Source: Frigoribacterium endophyticum (GTDB lineage Bacteria; Actinomycetota; Actinomycetes; Actinomycetales; Microbacteriaceae). From it: a DNA stretch of 64,000 bases. The stretch spans positions 1-64,000 of the forward strand of contig NZ_JAAOYV010000001.1 in the NCBI RefSeq assembly GCF_011759585.1, written 5' to 3'. Positions within the stretch are counted from its first letter, which is position 1. The number at the start of each line of letters is the position of its first letter. Both the position numbers and the translations under genes were made by a program. Positions 24,515-31,999 of this stretch are shown piece by piece. The notes under the pieces were generated by a model. The model searched no databases. It saw only the letters and a program-made list of their open reading frames with translations, and was not told the origin of the DNA.

Positions 24515-24775
24515 TCAGACGATCGGGCCGCCGTCGTCGCGCGTCGAGCGACGCGTGACCTGCTCGCCGCTGACCGGGTCGACCGCGCTGCGCGAGGTCG
24601 ACGTCACCTGACGACGACGCGTCGCGAAGACGAGCCCGAGGATCGTGACGATGATGCCCGCCGCGATGAGGATGTAGCCGATCAGCTGGATGTCGATGCC
24701 CGCGACCTGGAAGTCGAGAGCGAACGCGAGGATCGCGCCGATCACGATCAAGGCGATTCCGCCGCCGATGCTCAT
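24515..24775 (-). CDS. Small DUF6458 membrane protein
   Basis: 86 residues with two membrane helices (about 4-22 and 28-50) rich in Ile, Gly and Leu, then a basic RRR turn and a polar tail containing VDPVSGEQVTRR. This matches the DUF6458 family found in Microbacteriaceae and relatives; the function is unknown. The ATG at 24775 has AAGGAGAA in front. It is a single gene; its promoter lies in the long intergenic region upstream. Confidence 0.87.
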   Translation of the reverse strand: MSIGGGIALIVIGAILAFALDFQVAGIDIQLIGYILIAAGIIVTILGLVFATRRRQVTSTSRSAVDPVSGEQVTRRSTRDDGGPIV

Positions 24776-25229
24776 GGGTTCTCCTTCGTGAGCCGGAGCC
24801 TCTGCTCCGGGTGCCTGAAGGGTACTGACCCCGCGCCTCCTCCGTCACCATCTCGTCGAGGGCTCCTCACCCCCTCCGCGGCCTGTGGGCAGCCCTCGGG
24901 CGGGCCGGACGCTGACTGAGCGTCACCCGGGTGGACGGGGGACGACGGGCCGAGACAGGTCGGGCGGCGAGGTAACCTCGGGTCACTCCGGCGGATCCTC
25001 GGCCTCGAGACTCCTGTTGAGCGACGCCCGTCGCTCGTTTCCCGGTGGTGGAGCCGAGGTCGGGTCCGCCGGAGGCCTCGCCGCTCCCGACGCGGCGGCA
25101 GACCACCTGGTCGACCCTCGATCTGGGGGAGGCGCGGGGCACGCCGGTCCGATCACCTCGGCCGGCAGCGCCCCCGGTCGGCACGCGTCGGCCCCAGTCG
25201 CCCCGCCAGCCCCCCCTCTCAGACCTCGG
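24776..25229. other. 454-base intergenic region with a possible small RNA
   Basis: No open frame here looks protein-coding. A 13-bp palindrome, CGAGGT-A-ACCTCG (24969-24981), contains the promoter-like hexamer TAACCT, and 40 bases further on a 7-bp hairpin, GAGCGAC-gccc-GTCGCTC (25020-25037), is followed by GTTTCCC. That layout could make a short RNA on the + strand. One GGAGGCGCGG word lies at 25128-25137. The aroED message also ends here on the reverse strand. Confidence 0.35.
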
Positions 25230-26021
25230 TCAGGCCCCGTGCAGCAGGTCGAGCGCAGCACCGAGTGCCAGGGCGTCGAGCTGCCCCGGGGCACTCGTCG
25301 CCCCGACCGCGCCGAACGTCAGGCACGAGCCGACCGTCTCGCCGGCGAGACGCGAGAGGGCGCCGAGCGGCCCCATCGACATCGTCACCGCGGGCACCAG
25401 GCCGGGCCCCGACCGGAAGTCGTCGGTCGCCGCCAGGAGGGTCAGCACGTCGGCGGGCGACGTCGGCATCGCGGCGAGCTTGACCACGTCGGCGCCGTTC
25501 TCCTGCTGCTCGACGAGGCGCGAGACGATCTCGGCGCGGGGCGGCGTCGCCGTGAAGTCGTGCGACGACATGACGACGCGGAGCCCCGCGCCGTGCGCGG
25601 CGTCGACGAGGTGCTCGCGCACGTCGGGCTGCGTGTACATCTCGACGTCGACCGCGTCGGGGCGCTCGGCGCCGTCGAGGGCGACGACAGCGTCGAGCAG
25701 CGCACCGTAGGCGTCGGGCGTGATGTCGCGCTCGCCGCCCTCCTGCTTCGTGCGGAAGGTCGCGAGCAGCGGGACGTCGTCTCGCAGCGACCGCCGCACC
25801 GCGGCCACGGCCTCCCGCACGCGGTCGTGGTCGGCGACGGCGGTGAGGTAGTCGAGGCGGAGCTCGACGACGTCGACCACTCCGCGGGGCAGGGCCGCGA
25901 GCTCGACGGCGGTGGCCTCCAGCGCGGCGGCGGTGCGCCCGACCAGCGGCACGCAGACGGCGGGGCGACCGTCGCCCAGGGTCACCGAGCGCAGGGTGAC
26001 GGGCTGCGGGGTGGGCCGCAC
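25230..26021 (-). CDS. aroD: Type I 3-dehydroquinate dehydratase
   Basis: 263 residues, third step of the shikimate pathway. Catalytic residues of the type I class are visible: Glu53 and Arg55 in VVELRLDY, His154 in SSHDF and the Schiff-base Lys181 in DVVKLAAMP. Most actinobacteria use the unrelated type II enzyme, so a type I enzyme paired with aroE is worth noting. The GTG start at 26021 lies one base after the aroE stop, so the two are co-transcribed and probably coupled. Confidence 0.92.
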   Translation of the reverse strand: MRPTPQPVTLRSVTLGDGRPAVCVPLVGRTAAALEATAVELAALPRGVVDVVELRLDYLTAVADHDRVREAVAAVRRSLRDDVPLLATFRTKQEGGERDITPDAYGALLDAVVALDGAERPDAVDVEMYTQPDVREHLVDAAHGAGLRVVMSSHDFTATPPRAEIVSRLVEQQENGADVVKLAAMPTSPADVLTLLAATDDFRSGPGLVPAVTMSMGPLGALSRLAGETVGSCLTFGAVGATSAPGQLDALALGAALDLLHGA

Positions 26022-26022
26022 G

Positions 26023-26886
26023 TCAGACCACCGCCCGGTCGGTGAGCCCGGCCGCCGCACGGACGGCCGCCCGCACGGCACCCTCCTCGCGGAGCGGCTC
26101 GTCCGCCGCGCCCCCTGTGAACAGCCGCACCTGGCCGATCGCCTGCTCGACGAGCATGTCGAGCCCGCTGAGCACGACGCCGCCCTGCGCCGCCCACGCG
26201 CTCGCGGCGCGCGTCGGCCACGGGTCGTAGGCGACGTCGAACAGCACCGACGTCGAGCTCCGAGGCCGCAGCGGCAGGTCGTCGGCCGCGCCGGCGGGCA
26301 GGGTGCTGACGACGAAGTCGAGGGGGCCGATGGAGGGCAGCTCGCTGAGCGGGGCCACGACGACGTCGCCGCCGAGCTCCGCGGCGAGGGCGGTCAGCTC
26401 GCCGGCGCGGCCGGGGCTGCGCAGGTGGACGGAGAACGACCGGGCTCCCAGCTGCCAGGCCGCGTGCATCGCGGAGGCCGCCGTCGCGCCCCCGCCGAGG
26501 ATGACGGCCGACTCGGGCCGCACGTCGTGTCGGCGCTGCACGGCGCGGACGATGCCGTCGACGTCGGTGTTGTGCCCGTGCCGGCGGCCCTCGTCGTCGA
26601 TGACGACGGTGTTGGCGACGCCGAGCAGGGCCGCGAGCGGCGAGACGGTGTCGAGCAGCGGCAGCACCTCGCGCTTGAGCGGCATCGTGAGGCTGAGCCC
26701 CCGCCAGCTCGCGTCGAGGCCGTCGACGAAGCCCTGCAGCTCGCCCGAGGCGACCTCGGCGCGGCCGTAGTCGTAGTCGAGCCCGAGCACCTCGTAGGCC
26801 GCGGCGTGCAGGCTCGGCGACAGCGAGTGGGCGATCGGCGAGCCGAGCACGGCCAGGCGGCGGCGGGGGGCGTCGGCTCGGGTCAC
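26023..26886 (-). CDS. aroE: Shikimate dehydrogenase
   Basis: 287 residues, NADPH-dependent reduction of 3-dehydroshikimate. It shows the substrate motif IAHSLSPSLH, catalytic Lys71 (LTMPLKRE), Asp108 in NTDVDG and the nucleotide-binding loop ILGGGATAASA. The GTG at 26886 has GAGGAG five bases upstream, and TAGGAT (reverse strand, 26921-26926) may be the promoter. First gene of an aroE-aroD pair. Since other aro genes are not here, this may be a separate, perhaps catabolic quinate/shikimate unit; the sequence alone cannot decide. Confidence 0.92.
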   Translation of the reverse strand: MTRADAPRRRLAVLGSPIAHSLSPSLHAAAYEVLGLDYDYGRAEVASGELQGFVDGLDASWRGLSLTMPLKREVLPLLDTVSPLAALLGVANTVVIDDEGRRHGHNTDVDGIVRAVQRRHDVRPESAVILGGGATAASAMHAAWQLGARSFSVHLRSPGRAGELTALAAELGGDVVVAPLSELPSIGPLDFVVSTLPAGAADDLPLRPRSSTSVLFDVAYDPWPTRAASAWAAQGGVVLSGLDMLVEQAIGQVRLFTGGAADEPLREEGAVRAAVRAAAGLTDRAVV

Positions 26887-27022
26887 ACGGGCTCCTCGGG
26901 GTCGGCGGGGCAGACGGCCCATCCTACGACCGGGCCTCCGGGCGGGCCTCGACCCGCGACTCCTGCCGGCCCCGCCGCCGGGCCGGGCCGCCGGGCCGGT
27001 CACGGTCTGGCAGGCTCGACCG

Positions 27023-27466
27023 ATGGAGATCCGCGCCTTCGCCCCCGCCGACACCGAGACCGTCGTCGCCCTGTGGGAGGAGTGCGGCCTCACCCGCCCG
27101 TGGAACGACCCGCGCCGCGACATCGAGCGCAAGCTGCAGGTGCAGCCCGAGCTCTTCCTCGTCGGCACCGAGCGGGTCGAGACGGCCGACGGCGGAGTGC
27201 AGGAGGCGGTGGTCGCCACCGCCATGGCCGGTCACGAAGGCCACCGCGGCTGGCTCTACTACGTCGCCGTCGCCCCGGCCCTCCGCGGCGGCGGCCGGGC
27301 CCGCGCGCTCGTGGCCGAGGCCGAGCGCCTGCTCACCGAGGCGGGCTGCCCCAAGCTGCAGCTGATGGTGCGGTCGGGCAACGACGACGCGCTCGCCGCG
27401 TGGAGCGCGCTCGGCTACGAGCGGCAGGACGTCGTCGTGCTCGGCAAGCGGCTCATCGAGGACTGA
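27023..27466 (+). CDS. GNAT-family acetyltransferase, YpeA-like
   Basis: 147 residues, a complete GNAT domain. The start EIRAFAPADTETVVALWEECGLTRPWNDP, here given in part, is characteristic of the YpeA subgroup; the acetyl-CoA loop is LRGGGRARALV and the C-terminal strand reads LGYERQDVVVLGKRL. The ATG at 27023 has CAGGCT six bases upstream, so a leaderless message is likely. The substrate is unknown. It converges on the EamA gene with a small hairpin between. Confidence 0.87.
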   Translation: MEIRAFAPADTETVVALWEECGLTRPWNDPRRDIERKLQVQPELFLVGTERVETADGGVQEAVVATAMAGHEGHRGWLYYVAVAPALRGGGRARALVAEAERLLTEAGCPKLQLMVRSGNDDALAAWSALGYERQDVVVLGKRLIED

Positions 27467-27474
27467 GCGGGCGG

Positions 27475-27492
27475 GCCGTCGACGCCGACGGC
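27475..27492. terminator. Short hairpin between converging genes
   Basis: GCCGTCG (27475-27481) pairs with CGACGGC (27486-27492) around a 4-base loop, between the acetyltransferase and EamA stops. Confidence 0.5.
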
Positions 27493-27500
27493 GGCCGCGC

Positions 27501-28454
27501 TCAGTCGAGCGCGAGCAGCACGGCCGCCGCGAGGGCGAGCACGAGGCCGACGACCTGCGACCGGGTGAGCCGCTCGCGCAGCACGACGGCGGCCAGCACC
27601 ACCGTCACGGCGGAGTAGAGCGCGGTCAGCACGCTCATCACCGTGAGGTCGCCGAGCCGGAGCCCGAGGAGGATGAGCACGTTCGCCCCGGCGTCGGCCA
27701 CGCCGCAGAGCAGGGCCAGGCGGAGCGCGGGGGCGAGGCCCCGGGTCGCCGACGGCGCGCCGGCAGGCGTGCCTGCGGGCCCGGCCGTGCCGGGGGCGTG
27801 AGCTGTCGGCACGGCCAGGCCCGCGCCTCCCGGGCCCGGCGACCGCCGCCGCCTCGAGAGCGCGACCAGGGCGAGCACCGCCACCGCGCCTCCGGTCAGC
27901 ACCACGTTCGTGACCCTGTTCGCGACCAGCGGCACGAGGCCCGAGTCGGCGGGCGTCTGGTCGAGGAAGACGAGGACGACGCCGATGCCGACGCCCGCCG
28001 CGAGGGCCATCAGCAGGCCGGCGGCCGTCGGCTTCGGGGCGGAGGCGTCGGGCACGAAGCCGACGAGCACCACCGCGACGAGGGCGAGCGAGATGCCCGC
28101 CCACCCGGCCGGCCCGAGCCGCGAGCCCTGCAGCAGGCCCACGCCCACCGGCACGATCGCGGAGACCACGGCGGTCAGCGGCGACAGGATGCTCATCGGC
28201 CCGATCGCGAGGCAGGCGTAGAGCAGCGCGATGGCGGCCGCGCCGGCCACGCCGCTCGCGACGCCCCAGCCGACCGCGGCGCCCGAGGGGGTGCCGGGCA
28301 CGACGGCGAGCAGCACGAGCAGCAGCACGAGGCCGCTCGCCGCCGAGATCGCCGTGACGCGGAGCGGCGGCAGGCGCCGCGCCGCGAGCCCGCCGAGGAA
28401 GTCGCCCGAGCCGTAGGCGACGGCGGCGGCGAGGCCGAGGAGCACGGACAGCAA
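27501..28454 (-). CDS. EamA/DMT-superfamily transporter
   Basis: 317 residues with 10 predicted membrane helices in two EamA repeats, the second ending SLLLGLRLGDLTVMSVLTALYSAVTVVLA in part, as in drug/metabolite transporters. The middle loop (about 185-215) is Gly/Ala/Pro-rich. The start is uncertain: TTG at 28454 has GGAGG five bases upstream and gives a compact protein beginning with the first helix; a GTG at 28508 would add 18 non-conserved residues. Substrate unknown. Confidence 0.85.
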   Translation of the reverse strand: MLSVLLGLAAAVAYGSGDFLGGLAARRLPPLRVTAISAASGLVLLLVLLAVVPGTPSGAAVGWGVASGVAGAAAIALLYACLAIGPMSILSPLTAVVSAIVPVGVGLLQGSRLGPAGWAGISLALVAVVLVGFVPDASAPKPTAAGLLMALAAGVGIGVVLVFLDQTPADSGLVPLVANRVTNVVLTGGAVAVLALVALSRRRRSPGPGGAGLAVPTAHAPGTAGPAGTPAGAPSATRGLAPALRLALLCGVADAGANVLILLGLRLGDLTVMSVLTALYSAVTVVLAAVVLRERLTRSQVVGLVLALAAAVLLALD

Positions 28455-28650
28455 GGGGACCTCCGGAGGCGCGGTGGGGGTGGGCGACGACCGTCGCGTT
28501 AACAGCACGTGACGAAGTCGTGCGGAGCCTTGTGCGGCTCCCAGCCAGATCTTATGTTCGTCGGGTCTGTCCCTCGTCCGAGGGGCGGGCCGCCCCGGGC
28601 ACCTCCCGCGGGCCTGAGATCACGCACGGACACCAGGAGACACACCGCAC
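28455..28650. other. Divergent promoter region
   Basis: 196 bases between the EamA gene and the nucleotidase. It includes GTTAAC and CTTATGTT, AT-rich for this genome and likely parts of promoters, and one GGAGGCGCGG word (28465-28474). CAGGAGACAC before 28651 is the nucleotidase ribosome site. Confidence 0.45.
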
Positions 28651-30927
28651 ATGCGCCCCCGTCACCCCATCGCACCTCCGGCCGAGACGGGAGCGCCGCG
28701 TCGTCGCCGCCGCGCCGCCCTCTCGCTCGTCGCCGTCGCCACCCTCGGCGCCGGCCTCGTCGCCGCCGTCCCGGCCCAGGCGGCCCCGACCAGCATCGAC
28801 ATCCTCGGCATCAACGACTTCCACGGCCGCATCGCGCAGGAGGCCTCGCCGGTCGCCGGCGCCGCCGTCATGGCCGGGTTCATCGACCAGTTCCGCACGA
28901 CCCACCCGAACACCTCGTTCGTGTCGTCGGGCGACAACATCGGTGCCTCGACGTTCACCTCCTTCATCCAGGAGGACAAGCCGGCCCTCGACGCGCTCAA
29001 CGCGATGGACCTCGACGTCAGCGCGCTGGGCAACCACGAGTTCGACCGCGGCCAGGACGACCTCAACGGCCGCGTCACCGAGGCCAGCGACTTCCCCTAC
29101 CTCGGCGCCAACGTCTTCCGTGCCGACGGCTCGCACGCCTACGACCCCTATTTCGTCAAGGACGTCGGCGGCGTCAGGGTCGGCTACATCGGCGCGATCA
29201 CCGAGCTCATGCCCGAGCTGGTCAGCCCGTCCGGCATCGCCGGCCTCACCTTCGGCGACATCGTGGACAGCGTCAACGACGTGGCCGACGACCTGAGCGA
29301 CGGCGACGCCGCGAACGGCGAGGCCGACGTGCTCGTGCTGCTCGTGCACGAGGGCAACTCGTCGGGCACGGCGCTCGACGCGGGCGGCGACTTCGCCCGC
29401 ATCGCGACCGACGTCTCGCCGAAGGTCGACGCGATCCTGTCGGGTCACACGCACCAGTCGTACAACTTCTCGGTCGTGCCGACCGGCGGCACCACGCCTC
29501 GCCCGGTCGTGCAGACCGGCAGCTACGGCGCGAACCTGAGCCACCTCGCGATCACGTTCGACGCCGACACGAAGGCCACGACGGTCACGAGCGAGCTGCT
29601 GCCGCTCTACCAGAAGGCGACGCCCGACCCCGAGGTCGCGACGATCGTCAGCGACGCCGTCGCGGTCGCCGCGGTCGAGGGCGCGAAGAAGGTCGGCGAG
29701 ATCACCGCCGACTTCCCCCGCGCCGTGCAGTCCGACGGCACCGAGAACCGCGGGGGCGAGTCGACCCTCGGCAACTTCGTCGCCGACGTGCAGCTCGAGG
29801 CCACGGTCGGCAACGGCTCGCAGATGGCCTTCATGAACCCGGGCGGCCTCCGTGCCGACCTGCGCTACGCCTCCACGGGCGCCAGCGACCCCGCGGGCAA
29901 CCTGACCTTCGCCGAGGCCGCCGCCGTGCAGCCCTTCGCCAACACGCTCGTCGTCGTCGACATGACGGGGGCGCAGATCGAGCAGGCCCTCGAGCAGCAG
30001 TGGCAGCCGGCCGGGTCGTCGCGGCCGTTCCTCAAGCTGGGCGTCTCGAAGGGCCTCAGCTACACGTACGACCCGGCCGCCGCCTCCGGCGAGCGCATCC
30101 GCACGATCACGCTGAACGGCACGGAGCTCGACCGCGCGGCCTCGTACAAGGTCACGGTCAACTCGTTCCTGTCGTCGGGCGGTGACAACTTCACCGCCTT
30201 CAACACCGGCTCGGCCGCCGACAGCGGCAAGGTCGACCTGCAGGCCCAGGTGGACTACTTCACCGTGCCCGCCGGCTCGCCCGCCCGCGTCGCCACGCCG
30301 GACTTCACCCAGCGCTCGGTCGGCGTCACGGCGACCCCGTCGCCCGAGGCTGGCTTCGCGGCCGGCGACACGGTGACGTTGTCGCTCTCGTCGCTGCTCT
30401 TCAGCTCGCAGGTCGGGCCGGAGACGGGCACCGTCGCGGTCAGCCTCGACGGCGTCGAGCTCGCCTCGCAGCCGATCGACCGCACCGTGGTCGACAAGGG
30501 CGACGAGACCGGGCGCGCGACGCTGTCGTTCGCGGTGCCCGCCGGCGTCACGGCCCCCACGGCCGGACCGGTCGTGCGTCAGCTGCGCGTCACGGTGGCC
30601 GGGACGGGGACCGTCGTCGACGTGCCCGTCGTCCTCGCCGCCGCCGAGCCGGTCGTCGTCGACCCGACCCCGGCCCCGACCGACCCCGCCGTCCCCGCCC
30701 CCGGGGCCGGAGCGGGCACCGGCGCGGGCACCGGGACGGGTGCCGGCACCGGCACCTCGACCCGCCCCACGCGCGTCACGGCCGCGGGCGACCTCGCCTA
30801 CACGGGATCCGACGCCGCGATGACCGGGCTGGCGCTCGCGCTGACCCTGATGCTGGCCGGCGCCGGCGTGGTCACGGCCACGCGCCTCCGTCGCCGCCGC
30901 ACCGCCTCGGTCGGCACCACCGACTGA
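28651..30927 (+). CDS. Secreted, wall-anchored 5'-nucleotidase/cyclic phosphodiesterase (UshA-like)
   Basis: 758 residues. A signal peptide ends at Ala-Gln-Ala44. The metallophosphoesterase domain follows with INDFHGR, SSGDNIGAST, GNHEFDRG, HEGN and SGHTHQS, then a 5'-nucleotidase C-terminal domain (about 345-520), a beta-rich linker, a Gly-Thr/Pro-Ala low-complexity stretch and a wall-sorting tail. The tail has LAYTG (715-719), a hydrophobic helix and an Arg-rich end, fitting class E sortases, which recognise LAxTG. Its likely role is phosphate and nucleoside scavenging from extracellular nucleotides. A strong terminator follows. Confidence 0.92.
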   Translation: MRPRHPIAPPAETGAPRRRRRAALSLVAVATLGAGLVAAVPAQAAPTSIDILGINDFHGRIAQEASPVAGAAVMAGFIDQFRTTHPNTSFVSSGDNIGASTFTSFIQEDKPALDALNAMDLDVSALGNHEFDRGQDDLNGRVTEASDFPYLGANVFRADGSHAYDPYFVKDVGGVRVGYIGAITELMPELVSPSGIAGLTFGDIVDSVNDVADDLSDGDAANGEADVLVLLVHEGNSSGTALDAGGDFARIATDVSPKVDAILSGHTHQSYNFSVVPTGGTTPRPVVQTGSYGANLSHLAITFDADTKATTVTSELLPLYQKATPDPEVATIVSDAVAVAAVEGAKKVGEITADFPRAVQSDGTENRGGESTLGNFVADVQLEATVGNGSQMAFMNPGGLRADLRYASTGASDPAGNLTFAEAAAVQPFANTLVVVDMTGAQIEQALEQQWQPAGSSRPFLKLGVSKGLSYTYDPAAASGERIRTITLNGTELDRAASYKVTVNSFLSSGGDNFTAFNTGSAADSGKVDLQAQVDYFTVPAGSPARVATPDFTQRSVGVTATPSPEAGFAAGDTVTLSLSSLLFSSQVGPETGTVAVSLDGVELASQPIDRTVVDKGDETGRATLSFAVPAGVTAPTAGPVVRQLRVTVAGTGTVVDVPVVLAAAEPVVVDPTPAPTDPAVPAPGAGAGTGAGTGTGAGTGTSTRPTRVTAAGDLAYTGSDAAMTGLALALTLMLAGAGVVTATRLRRRRTASVGTTD

Positions 30928-30948
30928 CGCTCCGCCGCACAGCTCGAC

Positions 30949-30992
30949 CCGGACGGCCCGGTCGCACCCCACGGTGCGGCCGGGCCGTCCGG
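30949..30992 (+). terminator. Strong terminator after the nucleotidase gene
   Basis: CCGGACGGCCCGG (30949-30961) pairs perfectly with CCGGGCCGTCCGG (30980-30992), with further pairing inside, 21 bases after the stop. Confidence 0.85.
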
Positions 30993-31023
30993 CGTCGCAG
31001 CTGCCCCGGCTAGCCTCGACCCC

Positions 31024-31968
31024 GTGACCGTCGCCTACCACCGCCTGTTCCGCACGCTGCCGACGTACCGCTGGTACCGGCCGTTGTTCGCGCTCCTGCT
31101 CGGCACGGTCTTCTACGTCGTCGCGTCGAACGTCGTCGTGCTCGCCCTCTACGCCGTGGTCGCCGCGGCCGGGGGAGCGGACGCCGCCTCCCGCCTCGCC
31201 GAGGGCCTCCAGAGCGACCCGCTCGACGCCTCCCAGCCCCTCGTCATGCTCGCGACGCTGGGCTCGATCGCGACCATGCTGCCCTCCGTGCTGCTCGCGA
31301 CGAAGCTCGCCGGGCTCGGCGGCTGGGGTCAGCTCTCGAGCGTCGCCGGCCGCCTGCGCCGGCGCTGGCTGCTCCGCTGCGTGGGCCCGGCCGCCGCCTT
31401 CATGGCGCTCACCGTCCTGCTCAGCTACCTCGTCGTGCCGCTGGTCACGGGCGACGATCTGGGCTCCGGGCCCGTCACGACCCCGCCCGCGGCCCTCGTC
31501 TGGTCGGTCGTCGTGATCCTGCTGCTCGTGCCCCTGCAGGCCAGCGCGGAGGAGTACGTCTTCCGCGGCTTCGCGATGCAGTCGCTGGGGTCGTGGATCG
31601 CCCGGCCGCTCGTCGCGATCGTCGTGCCCACCGTCGCCTTCGGCCTCTCGCACGCCTACAACGTCTGGGGCGTGCTCGACGTCGCCGTCTTCGGCGTGAC
31701 CGCCGCCTGGCTGACCTGGCGCACCGGCGGGCTCGAGGCCGCCATCGTCGCGCACGTGCTCAACAACACGGTCCTCTTCCTCCTCCTGGCGCCCTACGCG
31801 GGCACCCCGTCGAGCGACGGCAGCCCCCTCGCGCTCGCCGTGACGGTCGTCTGCACGCCGTTCTGGGCCTGGCTCGTGCTGCGCTCGTTCCACAGGTCGG
31901 GCGAGCTCGCGTCCTCCCCCGCGAGCGAGCTCACGGGGCGTCACCCGGTGGAGTCGCGGGTCGGCTGA
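31024..31968 (+). CDS. CPBP intramembrane metalloprotease (CAAX-protease-like)
   Basis: 314 residues with about eight membrane helices. The three active-site motifs of the CPBP/Abi family are present: Glu176-Glu177 with Arg181 (EEYVFRG), His210 (FGLSH) and His244 with Asn248 (HVLNN). Bacterial members cleave membrane proteins or process peptides and are often linked to bacteriocin immunity; the target here is unknown. The GTG at 31024 has TAGCCT seven bases upstream and no ribosome site, so it is leaderless. Confidence 0.9.
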   Translation: MTVAYHRLFRTLPTYRWYRPLFALLLGTVFYVVASNVVVLALYAVVAAAGGADAASRLAEGLQSDPLDASQPLVMLATLGSIATMLPSVLLATKLAGLGGWGQLSSVAGRLRRRWLLRCVGPAAAFMALTVLLSYLVVPLVTGDDLGSGPVTTPPAALVWSVVVILLLVPLQASAEEYVFRGFAMQSLGSWIARPLVAIVVPTVAFGLSHAYNVWGVLDVAVFGVTAAWLTWRTGGLEAAIVAHVLNNTVLFLLLAPYAGTPSSDGSPLALAVTVVCTPFWAWLVLRSFHRSGELASSPASELTGRHPVESRVG

Positions 31969-31999
31969 CCGCGTCAGTGGCGCCTCCTAGACTCGCCTG

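Noticed and set aside
24776-25229. RNase P RNA, 6S RNA, tmRNA or SRP RNA in the long gap.
   Set aside because: I looked for their conserved cores and did not recognise any; only weak promoter- and hairpin-like parts remain.
28552-31944. A 1130-codon reverse open frame across the nucleotidase and CPBP genes.
   Set aside because: No recognisable domain, a biased composition and reversed codon bias; the forward genes have complete catalytic motifs.
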